A stretch of DNA of 64,000 nt from Elusimicrobiota bacterium (GTDB taxonomy: Bacteria > Elusimicrobiota > Elusimicrobia > UBA1565 > UBA9628), in contig PLZD01000010.1 in NCBI GenBank assembly GCA_003151975.1, positions 62,001 through 126,000 on the forward strand, written 5' to 3'. Shown here one piece after another: positions 44,154-51,971 of this stretch (position 1 is its first letter; every line of letters begins with the position of its first letter). Both the position numbers and the translations under genes were made by a program. The notes below the pieces were generated by a model, which searched no databases, had not been told where the DNA came from, and worked only from the letters and a program-made list of their open reading frames with translations.

Positions 44154-44731
44154 TCCTTCGGCGGAGCGTCCTGCCTCGTCATGATGCGCGCGGGATTTCC
44201 CAGGGCCATGCCGTAATCGGGCACGTCCTTGTGCACGACGGCATTGGCCCCGACCACCGCGTTGCGGCCGACCGTGACGCCCGGGAAGATCGCGGCTCCC
44301 GTGCCGATCCAACACCCGCGCTTGAGCCGCACCGGCCCTTTGACCTCGAGGCCCTGGCTCAGGATGGATTTTTCGGGGTCTTTGTATTTGTGATCGACGT
44401 CGGCGATGTAGACGCGATCGGCGATCATGACTTCTTCCTCGATGACGATGTCGCTGAAGGCGTTGGCGTGGAAGAAGCGGCCGATGTAGCAGCCGTCCTT
44501 GATGACCAAGGTCGGCTTGCCGTCTTCGCGCGGGAAGCAGTTGAGCCAAGCGTGCTCGCGGATGTGCACGCGTGCGCCGACCTCGACGCAATTGGGATGC
44601 GCCAAGGCGGAGACGGGTTCCACGATGGAGCCGGCGCCGAACGCGCGGAAGCGTCCGCGCACGAGCGTGGTCCACACGCGCGTGCGGAGGCGTCTTGCCA
44701 TCGCGGCGCAGAATTCGAGAAGTCCTTGCAT
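44150..44731 (-). CDS. WcaF/CatB-like left-handed beta-helix acetyltransferase
   Basis: This is a 193-residue protein. Hexapeptide coils run from about 40 to 175 (VEVGARVHIREHAWL, IGRFFHANAFSDIVIEEEV, GCWIGTGAAIFPGVTVGRNAVVGANAVV, of which IGTGAAIFPG and VTVGRNAVVG are the clearest). A DVDHKY loop carries the probable catalytic His. The closing VHKDVPDYGMALGNPARI is the usual cap. It O- or N-acetylates a sugar using acetyl-CoA. The gap to the upstream LIC12162-family gene is one base. Confidence 0.84.
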   Translation of the reverse strand: MQGLLEFCAAMARRLRTRVWTTLVRGRFRAFGAGSIVEPVSALAHPNCVEVGARVHIREHAWLNCFPREDGKPTLVIKDGCYIGRFFHANAFSDIVIEEEVMIADRVYIADVDHKYKDPEKSILSQGLEVKGPVRLKRGCWIGTGAAIFPGVTVGRNAVVGANAVVHKDVPDYGMALGNPARIMTRQDAPPKE

Positions 44732-44732
44732 G

Positions 44733-46481
44733 TCAAATCTCCTGAGCGGCCTTGATCCAGAGCTTTGCCCAATTTGGATCGCTCTTGGCGTAAATCTTGC
44801 AGAATTCGGCGCGGGACTGCTGGACGTTTTCGCTGCGCCACCATTTCATGGGATCCTTGAGGATCCATGCGGCTTGGGCCGCGGCCGCCTCGACGGTGTC
44901 GTGCAGCATTCCGCCCACACGCAGGGCTTCGAGCGCGGGCTTGGCGGCGGGCCGGCTCGGCCAGAGATTGGGATCCCAGAACAGCAAAGTGGGAACGTTG
45001 GATGATAGCGCCTGCAGCGGCGACTGCAGCGGGTGGTCGATGACGACGAGTTTAAAGCCGTCGAGGCGCTCCTGCCAGGGCTTGCCCTCGAAGCGCACGC
45101 CGGGAAAGCGCGCCTTCATGCGCTCCTTATGGCCCCAGCCGAAATCCGGCGCGTTGATCTGCAGGCTCATCGCGTCGCGGACCCACTGCGGAAGCAGGCC
45201 CACGAAGCGTTCCCTCTGCTTGAGATAGTCGTAGAAGCGGTGCCAGAGCGGCATGCGGTCGAATCCCGCGGAGTAGGGATAGCGCGGCAGCGAGGTTCCG
45301 AGCAGCAAAGTCTCCTGCGCGCCGGCTCCGCGCGGAGCCGGCGACGAGACGCGGCGCGGGTCGGGCATGGGTTTGAGGCGCGCGCCCGCGGAGGCTTCTT
45401 CAGTCCAGCCCCAGGTCCAATATTGATCGGCCACCGAGCGCTCGTGCTTCTCGCCGGTGGTCGGCGCCTGCAGGCCGTCGCCGTCGTCCTGGCAGACCGC
45501 GACGCGCCCGTTGCGCTCGACGCCCTCGGCGACGAGCATCTTGAGATACTCGTCGTGCAGCAGTCCCCGTCCTACCAATAACCTTTGAGGAGCGCGGGGC
45601 CAGCGAGAAAGCACGTGCTCGCGCCAACGGTGATAGCCCTCCAAGAAGAGCGTCGGGAAATGCGTGGGCAAAGTGCGCGCGATGAGCTTCTCGACTTCAC
45701 CGTGCGCCGGGAAGTTCGACAGGCGAGCGCGGCGGGCAGGCTCCGGGGCGAAATTGAGATTGGCGGGAAGCTGCTCGCCCACGGGCCAAAGCTTGCCCTT
45801 GGAGTTCTTGACCAAGGACCAGCCATCTTTGCCCTCTAATCCTAGGCCGCCGAAATAAGCCTTAGAGAACTCCCAGGAGCGCAGGCCGCGCGCGGCGCCG
45901 AGCACGACCTCGCGCAGGGCGCCCTTGACGCCGCGCTGAGGCCGAGGCATGAGGTCTTTCTCCTCGCCCGCGGGAAGGCGCGCGACGGGAAACTGGCGCC
46001 CCATCGCCGTCATGATCTCCGAGTACAGCTGCAGATGATAGGAGTCCTTGAGCAGGCGATAGTGGTGATCGTTGGTGTTGCGCGGTACGATGAAATCCTG
46101 CGGATCGAGGCCCATCGTCTCGAGCCCCGGATTATGGCGGAAGGCGGCGTCGAGATGCAGCCAGTGGTCGGCGACAACGGCGACGTGCGCGAGAGCCCAC
46201 GGACGCAGCAGGATGCGCCAATACTTGGGCGAGCGCGAGATGCCCAGCATGTCGTTGAGCGCGGCGCCCAAGAAATCGACGAGGCGCTCCGGCACGTCCT
46301 CGGCGCACTGGCGCGTCAGCAGGTCGGAGCGCCCGGACTCGTTCCACGGGCTTTCCATTATCTTGCCGCGGGCGCCCGTCCATTGCGCCATCTTCTCGCG
46401 CGGCAGGCACCACATGCCGAGATAAAGGAGCTCGCGGTCCTTGTCCCAGAACTCGGTCAGCGCCGTCGTGGCTAGGAACAT
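44733..46481 (-). CDS. LIC12162-family transferase
   Basis: This is a 582-residue protein whose N-terminus, MFLATTALTEFWDKDRELLY, then LGMWCLPREK and SPKYWRILLRPWALAH, matches the LIC12162 family of putative transferases known from Leptospira O-antigen clusters (TIGR04331 type). A GT-B-like C-terminal part includes VVIDHPLQSPLQALSSNVPTLLF (shown as QALSSNVPTLLF), where a nucleotide-sugar site would lie. The family lacks a proven reaction. Its position beside the legionaminic genes makes a nonulosonate- or sugar-transfer role a reasonable but untested guess. It overlaps the upstream gene by 10 bp. Confidence 0.8.
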   Translation of the reverse strand: MFLATTALTEFWDKDRELLYLGMWCLPREKMAQWTGARGKIMESPWNESGRSDLLTRQCAEDVPERLVDFLGAALNDMLGISRSPKYWRILLRPWALAHVAVVADHWLHLDAAFRHNPGLETMGLDPQDFIVPRNTNDHHYRLLKDSYHLQLYSEIMTAMGRQFPVARLPAGEEKDLMPRPQRGVKGALREVVLGAARGLRSWEFSKAYFGGLGLEGKDGWSLVKNSKGKLWPVGEQLPANLNFAPEPARRARLSNFPAHGEVEKLIARTLPTHFPTLFLEGYHRWREHVLSRWPRAPQRLLVGRGLLHDEYLKMLVAEGVERNGRVAVCQDDGDGLQAPTTGEKHERSVADQYWTWGWTEEASAGARLKPMPDPRRVSSPAPRGAGAQETLLLGTSLPRYPYSAGFDRMPLWHRFYDYLKQRERFVGLLPQWVRDAMSLQINAPDFGWGHKERMKARFPGVRFEGKPWQERLDGFKLVVIDHPLQSPLQALSSNVPTLLFWDPNLWPSRPAAKPALEALRVGGMLHDTVEAAAAQAAWILKDPMKWWRSENVQQSRAEFCKIYAKSDPNWAKLWIKAAQEI

Positions 46482-47959
46482 GGGGAAAGGGCGAAAAGGA
46501 AGTCGGCGATCCGTTGGTCGATCTTCCCGTCGGGAGGAATGTGGCGCTCGCGCGCGACCTCAGGAGGCACATCGAGCTCTAGAGCCAGCGCCGCGAGCAC
46601 GGCGCGCTCGAAGTTGGCGTAGCTTGCGGTCTCGTCGTAAAGCTGAAAGCGGGGATCGAGACTCAGAATCTGGCAGGGATCGCCGGCGCAGTTGACGAAG
46701 AGCGTTTTCTTGCCGCGGCCGACGAAAAAAGCCTCGTAGCCGATCGTCGAGTTGAAGCACAACACAAGACGCGAACGGGCGATGCTTTCGTAGCTTTCGC
46801 CGCGGCCCTCGTTGCTGAGAATCTCTATGGCGGGCGAGAAAAGCGCGCGCGCGCGGCCGACGACATGATCGCGGACTTCGGTGTTGGCGCCGTAAGGCCT
46901 CAGCTGGAAGGCGGCGCGGAGCTCCGGGTGCTTCTCGACGAGCGCTGTCAGATTGCGGAAGACGGTCTCGAACGAGGTCCCGATTTTCTCGCCGAGGTCG
47001 CTCAGTGGCCAGAGTCCTTGATCGATGAGCAGAATGTCGTAGCGCACGGGCTCTTGGCTGCGCCTTAGCTCTTCGAGTCTCTTGAAATGCCGATCGAGGT
47101 TCAAGGCGCCAACCGGCTCGACGCGGGCCGCGCGCACCTTGAGCGCGCGGCAGAGCTTTTCGGTGTAGGAGCCGAACGCGAGGTAGTCGTCGACCATGCC
47201 GAAGGCGAAGGCGGGGTGATAAAGTCTTTCTCCGTTCTGCAGGACGACCAGGCGTCCACGGCAGCTTTGCTTGAAGGCTAGATAGCGCGACGGGTGGTTC
47301 TGCTCGTCAGAGGAGGTCACGAAGTGGCGGCAAGGGTAGCGCCTGAAGTGGCCATCGAACACGGCGTATAGGCTTAACGCCCGGCGATAGGCGGCAAGAA
47401 TGTTCTGTCCGCTTCGGCGCGAGAGACGCCACAACGAGAGCGCCCACATAGGCGCGGCGAAAAGTTTTAGAAGAATCGACGGTGCGATCGTGCTCGTAAG
47501 ATGCTCGACTTCCGGCCAGCCGGCGGGGCTCGGCCCATGGCTGGGGCTCATGCGTTTGGAACCAGGCAAGCGTTCGTAGATGCGGCGAAACCAGAATTCG
47601 AAATGATTTTGGTCGATAGCTTCGAAGTCGAAGTCGACCATGGACTGTTTGCGCCACAAGACGCGCTTGGTCAGCAGGAAGTTGAGCGGGTGCAGCACGA
47701 GCTTGATGAATGAAGCGGTGAGGTTCTCTTCGCGCCCTGGCCGCTCGGGACGGCTGTCGCAATAAATCTTGGCCATGAGCTGCGCGAGCTCGTCCTCGCC
47801 GCAGCCGGTGAAGCTTTTGAGGTAGCGGAACGGCGCGTCATCGCGATGTTCGCGGGCGAATTGTTCGGCGTCCTCGACGAAGTTCAGACGAGGATCGTCG
47901 ATGGGGGGCCGAGCTGAGTCTGGCAAGGTCGTCGTCATGCGGTCCGTCGCGCCGCTCAT
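46472..47959 (-). CDS. putative surface-glycan transferase of unknown family
   Basis: This is a 495-residue soluble protein from the ATG at 47959, which overlaps legC as ATGA. The C-terminal half has GT-B-like features: VLQNGERLYHPAFA, YDILLIDQGLWPLSD, FQLRPYGANTEV, and LVLCFNSTIGYEAFFVGRGKKTLFV (quoted as CFNSTIGYEAFFVGRGKK). The last resembles the nucleotide-binding edge of CDP-glycerol/sialyl-type transferases, in which a Ser/Thr and Glu contact the donor. I cannot place it in a named family. It sits between legC and the LIC12162-family gene, so a nonulosonyl- or related transferase is possible. Confidence 0.6.
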   Translation of the reverse strand: MSGATDRMTTTLPDSARPPIDDPRLNFVEDAEQFAREHRDDAPFRYLKSFTGCGEDELAQLMAKIYCDSRPERPGREENLTASFIKLVLHPLNFLLTKRVLWRKQSMVDFDFEAIDQNHFEFWFRRIYERLPGSKRMSPSHGPSPAGWPEVEHLTSTIAPSILLKLFAAPMWALSLWRLSRRSGQNILAAYRRALSLYAVFDGHFRRYPCRHFVTSSDEQNHPSRYLAFKQSCRGRLVVLQNGERLYHPAFAFGMVDDYLAFGSYTEKLCRALKVRAARVEPVGALNLDRHFKRLEELRRSQEPVRYDILLIDQGLWPLSDLGEKIGTSFETVFRNLTALVEKHPELRAAFQLRPYGANTEVRDHVVGRARALFSPAIEILSNEGRGESYESIARSRLVLCFNSTIGYEAFFVGRGKKTLFVNCAGDPCQILSLDPRFQLYDETASYANFERAVLAALALELDVPPEVARERHIPPDGKIDQRIADFLFALSPCS

Positions 47960-49107
47960 GCGCTTGCGATGACGCCGGCGACCGCGGCGATGTCGTCCTT
48001 GGTCAGCGACGCGCTTGAGGGGATGTTGAAGGACGTGCTCCAGAGCTTCCGGGTGACGGGAAGGTTCTCGCGCGGGAATTTCGCCAGCGGTTTTTGCAGG
48101 TGGCAGGGTCCCCAAATCGGGCGGCTGGCGAGTTTCTTCTCGTTGAGTCTCCTTAGGAGAGTTTGTGCTCGCTTGGGAGTGTCGGCGATCACCGTGTTGA
48201 GCCAGAAATTACCGCGAGCGCCTTCGGGCTCCCAAAGAAGCCGCACTCCGGCGACGCCTTTGAGCGCCGCGCGATACCAGGCCGCGATGCGGCGCTTCTG
48301 CTCGACGAATCTGTCGAGCTGCTCGAGCTGGGCGAGGCCGAGGGCCGCGTTGATGTTGGGCAGCCGGAAGTTGTAACCGACCGCGTCGTGCCAAAAGGCC
48401 CCCGCGTCGGACTTTGCCTGGGTCGAGAGGTGCTTGGCTCGGGTCGCGAGCTTCTCGTCGTCGGTCAAGATCATGCCGCCGCCGCCGGTAGTGATGATCT
48501 TGTTGCCGTTGAAGCTCAAGACCCCGAGCCGTCCAAAGGTCCCCAGCGCCTTGCCGCGGTACAGCGAGCCCACGGCCTCGGCGGCGTCCTCGACGATGGG
48601 AACGCCGAACTCACGGCAGACCGAAAGCAGGCGCTCGAGGCGAACGGGATGGCCGAAGGCGTGCATCGGCACGCAGGCGGCGATGCGCCGGCCGCTCTTG
48701 CGGTCGACGAGTTTTTTCCCCGCGCGGCGGCAGTTGGTCTTAAGGTAGCGCTCCACGGCGTCGGGATCGAGTCCGAACGTCGCTTCCTCGACGTCGATGA
48801 AATGGGGCGCAGCTCCGCGATAAATCACTGCGTTTGCTGTGGCGATAAAGCTCAGGCTTGGGACGAGAACCTCGTCGCCGGGACCGACGCCGGCGAGCTC
48901 AAGCGCCAGCTGGAGCGCCGCGGTCCCGTTGACCACGGCCACAGCAAATCGCGCGCCGCACGCCTGGGCGGTCTTGCGCTCGAAGAGGTCTACGAACCGG
49001 CCGGCCGTCGAGACCCAGCCCGTGTCGAGGCACTCCTTGACGTATTTCCACTCGTTGCCGGCAAACGAGGGCTCGTGCGTCGAGTAGATAGGCTTGGTGC
49101 TTTTCAT
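47956..49107 (-). CDS. legC: LegC-type aminotransferase of the legionaminic acid pathway
   Basis: This is a 383-residue PLP enzyme. STHEPSFAGNEWKYVKECLD, TGWVSTAGRFVDLFE, ARFAVAVVNGTAALQLAL, FGHPV, EDAAEAVGSLYRGK (Asp174) and LSFNGNKIITTGGGGMIL (Lys203) are the hallmark sequence of the LegC (TIGR04181-type) family. It aminates C4 of the 4-keto-6-deoxy nucleotide sugar produced by LegB. It is downstream of ptmE (4-bp overlap) in the same operon. The high agreement along the whole length leaves little doubt about the family. Confidence 0.94.
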   Translation of the reverse strand: MKSTKPIYSTHEPSFAGNEWKYVKECLDTGWVSTAGRFVDLFERKTAQACGARFAVAVVNGTAALQLALELAGVGPGDEVLVPSLSFIATANAVIYRGAAPHFIDVEEATFGLDPDAVERYLKTNCRRAGKKLVDRKSGRRIAACVPMHAFGHPVRLERLLSVCREFGVPIVEDAAEAVGSLYRGKALGTFGRLGVLSFNGNKIITTGGGGMILTDDEKLATRAKHLSTQAKSDAGAFWHDAVGYNFRLPNINAALGLAQLEQLDRFVEQKRRIAAWYRAALKGVAGVRLLWEPEGARGNFWLNTVIADTPKRAQTLLRRLNEKKLASRPIWGPCHLQKPLAKFPRENLPVTRKLWSTSFNIPSSASLTKDDIAAVAGVIASA

Positions 49108-50183
49108 GCGTTATCGGAGAGGGCTTCGAACTCGCCGTTGGCGCGCTCGAATTCCTTGTGGCCGCCGATATCAAGCCAATATTCCTGGATGGGAAAGCAC
49201 GCGACGCCGTCCTTGCGGCGCTTGCGGATCGCGGAGATGAATTCGGGCATGTCGCAGCGACGGTTCCTCGGCAGCCAGCGCAGGGTCTTGGGCTCGACGA
49301 CGTAGATGCCGGCGTTGACGAGCCAGCGCTGGACGGGTTTCTCAACGAAGGCCTCGAGGCGGTGTTCGTTGAGCTCCACGACGCCGTAGGGCACCTGAAT
49401 TTCGTGGTGCTTGACGCAGAGCGTGGCGAGCGCTTGTTCCGTCTTGTGGAAATCGAGCAATGCCGCGAAGTTGACCTTGGTCAGAATGTCGCCGTTGACG
49501 ACGAGCAGCGGATCCTTTAGGTGCCGGGCGGGCACCAAGCGCAGCGCGCCTGCCGTTCCGAGAGGCTTCTCCTCGGCGACATAGTCGATCTCGACGCCCC
49601 AGCGGCTGCCGTCGCCGAAATGCCGCTCGATCTGCTCGGCGAGATAGTTGACCGTGAAAACGAAGTGGCCGAAGCCCGAGGAAATGAGCTGCTCAAGCAG
49701 GTGCTCGAGGATAGGCTTGTCGCCCAGGCGCAGCATCGGCTTCGGCGTGTTCTCGGTCAGGGGGAGCAGCCGCTTGCCGTAGCCTCCCGCCATGACGACG
49801 ATCCGGTTGGGAAAGCGTTTGGGGATCAGGGCGTAGTCGACCATCGCCGCCAGGCCTTTGAGGCGGCCTCGGCGATCGACGATCGGGATGTGCGCTCGAG
49901 GCCGCTCGCGAAACGCGTTGCTGATCTGCTCGGGCGTCATCTCGTCGGAAACGGTGACGGGCTTGGGGTTCATGACCTCGCTGACCGGGCAATCGAGATT
50001 CTTTCCCGCCAGCAGCGCCTTGCGTACGTCGATGTCGGTGATGATGCCGAGCAGGCGCCGCTCCTTGTCGACGACGAGCGCCGCCGAGAAGCGTACTTCG
50101 GTCATGACCTTCATCGCCGCGCGCAGCTTCGCCGTCGGCGGCATCGCGATCTGAGGATGCTTCTTCAAAAGGTCCGAAGACAT
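49104..50183 (-). CDS. ptmE: PtmE-like hexosamine-1-phosphate guanylyltransferase with CBS pair
   Basis: This is a 359-residue protein in two parts. A CBS pair at about 1-120 (ALVVDKERRLLGIITDIDVRKAL and HIPIVDRRGRLKGL, seen as GIITDIDVRKAL and HIPIVDRRG) precedes a nucleotidyltransferase at about 125-355 with MAGGYGKRLLPLTENTPKPM and VNGDILTKVNF. This is the architecture of PtmE, which in Campylobacter makes the GDP-hexosamine used for legionaminic acid. Nucleotide specificity (GTP) is from the family and context, not seen directly. It is flanked by legH and legC with one- and four-base overlaps. Confidence 0.88.
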   Translation of the reverse strand: MSSDLLKKHPQIAMPPTAKLRAAMKVMTEVRFSAALVVDKERRLLGIITDIDVRKALLAGKNLDCPVSEVMNPKPVTVSDEMTPEQISNAFRERPRAHIPIVDRRGRLKGLAAMVDYALIPKRFPNRIVVMAGGYGKRLLPLTENTPKPMLRLGDKPILEHLLEQLISSGFGHFVFTVNYLAEQIERHFGDGSRWGVEIDYVAEEKPLGTAGALRLVPARHLKDPLLVVNGDILTKVNFAALLDFHKTEQALATLCVKHHEIQVPYGVVELNEHRLEAFVEKPVQRWLVNAGIYVVEPKTLRWLPRNRRCDMPEFISAIRKRRKDGVACFPIQEYWLDIGGHKEFERANGEFEALSDNA

Positions 50184-50821
50184 TAGGCCCGCTCTCCTGT
50201 CACGCGCATACCGCGCGCTTTGGCGCCGGCCGGAACGTCCTTATGGACGACGGAGCCAGCACCTATGTGCGCGCCGTCGCCGATCTTGATGCCTGGCAGT
50301 ACGATCGCGCCGGCGCCGATGAAGACGCCCTCGCCCAGCCGCGCGTCGCCGCAGAGGATGGCGCCCGGGCCGATGAAGCCGTGAGCGCCGACGACGCAGT
50401 CGTGCTCGACGATGGCGGACGTGTTGACCACGGTGTTGGCGCCGATGGACGCGCCGGGATGCACGACGGCGTTGGTGAGTAGTTGGCAGCCCGCGCCGAG
50501 CTTGACCGACTCGGAGCAGTGCGCCGATTTCGCTTTCACGGGAGGGAAATTGTGGCCTGTCGCTGCGAGCTTCTCAAAAAGCGCGCGCCGCGCGTTTGTC
50601 GAGTTCGCGCCGCCCACGCCGTTGGCGAGCGCGACCGACCCCGGGGCGTGGTCCTTGAGCGCTTCATCGCCGCCGAGCACGCGAGCGCCGTCGACGATCT
50701 TGCCCTTGAGCGCGGGGTTGGGGTCGAGGCAGCCCAGGATGGAGGCGCCCGAGGACTTGAGAGCGTCGATGACCACGCGCGCGTGGCCGCCGGCGCCGAG
50801 CACGATGTAGTTCTTAGTCAT
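50183..50821 (-). CDS. legH: NeuD/PglD-family sugar acetyltransferase (LegH role)
   Basis: This is a 212-residue protein. A Rossmann-like N-terminal domain ([17 protein letters not shown] at 5-21) leads to a beta-helix with [27 protein letters not shown] (shown as [19 protein letters not shown]). The HDC motif holds the catalytic His of PglD/NeuD enzymes. [21 protein letters not shown] and [10 protein letters not shown] form the C-terminal coils. In the legionaminic pathway the LegH step acetylates the 4-amine formed by LegC. Pathway position is inferred from neighbours; the family assignment is clear. Confidence 0.87.
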   Translation of the reverse strand: MTKNYIVLGAGGHARVVIDALKSSGASILGCLDPNPALKGKIVDGARVLGGDEALKDHAPGSVALANGVGGANSTNARRALFEKLAATGHNFPPVKAKSAHCSESVKLGAGCQLLTNAVVHPGASIGANTVVNTSAIVEHDCVVGAHGFIGPGAILCGDARLGEGVFIGAGAIVLPGIKIGDGAHIGAGSVVHKDVPAGAKARGMRVTGERA

Positions 50822-51971
50822 GAAATTTTTTCCTCAGGAGCGGCTCGCCGAGCGGGATCGTTTTGAGGACGCCGATCATGCTTTGCGCCGTCCGCCCCTC
50901 GCCGTAGGGATTCTTGCCGGTGCATTGCGCGCGAAACGCGCGCGACAGGGCACGGTTGATAGCCTTTGAGATCGCGGGCGCCGTGCCTGGGCAGTCGATG
51001 ACCGAGGACGCGCGCAAGCGGCCCGCTTGGCGGTCGCCGATGTTGACCGTGGGGCGCTTGAGGCTCGGCGTTTCGATAATGCCGCTCGAGGAATTTCCCA
51101 CGACGACGTCGCACAGCCGCATGAGGCTGAGATAACCCTGCTGGCCCAACGAGGCGACGGCGGTCGCCCGCCCTTTGCGGCGCGCGACATAAGCGTCGAC
51201 ACGGCGGTTGAGCGCGCGGCCTCCGGCGTCGGCGTTGGCGTACGTGAACACCGTGCGCAGGCCCGATTTGTCGAGTGCGCTCAGCAGCGCGTCTAGCGTC
51301 TTGTCGGGTTTTCCGTTTCGCGAGAGCGAAGCCGGGTGCAGGGTCGCTAGCGCGATCGGCGAGGACAGCTTCATTCCTAAACGCTTTTCGAGCGCGCCGC
51401 GATCGAGGAACTTCGCGCGCCGGATGTATTCGAGTCCGGGCGCGCCGGTGTTAAAAACCCGCCACGGTTCTTCGCCCATGCGGATCAGCCGGCGCCGGTA
51501 CGGCTCGGCGGCGGCAAAATGCAAATGCGAAAGCTTGCTGAGCGCGTGGCGGACCTGCTCGTCGAGTACGCCCTCGGAGGATTCGCCGCCGTGGATGTGC
51601 GCGATCGGCACGCGCAGGGCGACGGCCGCGGCGGCCGCGGCGAGCAGTTCGATGCGGTCGCCGAGAACCACGAGGATGTCGGGCTGAAGTTTAGCGAGCG
51701 CTGCGGCAAAACCGGCGGTGCCGCGCGAGACGGCGCGCGCGGCCTCCAATGCCGAGTCGTCCTTGGCCAGCATCGGCACCAGGGCCGCGGGCGAAAAGCC
51801 GTCCTTGCGGATCTGCGTCACCGTGCGGCCGAAATCTTTCGAGAGGTGCGAGCCGGTGGCGATGAGCTGGAGCTTGAGCGCGCGGTCGTGCTTGATGCCG
51901 TCGAGCAGCCAGTAGAGCAGGCCGTAGTCGGCGCGCGAGGTGGTCAGGACCGCGATCTTGCGCCGCTTCAT
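50814..51971 (-). CDS. legG: LegG/NeuC-type hydrolysing NDP-sugar 2-epimerase
   Basis: This is a 385-residue enzyme of the UDP-GlcNAc 2-epimerase fold. [16 protein letters not shown] near 8-23, [24 protein letters not shown] (about 145), and [23 protein letters not shown] (seen as [12 protein letters not shown]) are classic NeuC/LegG signatures. The enzyme hydrolyses the NDP-diacetamido sugar, releasing a 2,4-diacetamido-trideoxy-mannose for the synthase. It overlaps the fused legF-legI gene as ATGA and legH by 8 bp. Confidence 0.93.
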   Translation of the reverse strand: MKRRKIAVLTTSRADYGLLYWLLDGIKHDRALKLQLIATGSHLSKDFGRTVTQIRKDGFSPAALVPMLAKDDSALEAARAVSRGTAGFAAALAKLQPDILVVLGDRIELLAAAAAAVALRVPIAHIHGGESSEGVLDEQVRHALSKLSHLHFAAAEPYRRRLIRMGEEPWRVFNTGAPGLEYIRRAKFLDRGALEKRLGMKLSSPIALATLHPASLSRNGKPDKTLDALLSALDKSGLRTVFTYANADAGGRALNRRVDAYVARRKGRATAVASLGQQGYLSLMRLCDVVVGNSSSGIIETPSLKRPTVNIGDRQAGRLRASSVIDCPGTAPAISKAINRALSRAFRAQCTGKNPYGEGRTAQSMIGVLKTIPLGEPLLRKKFHD

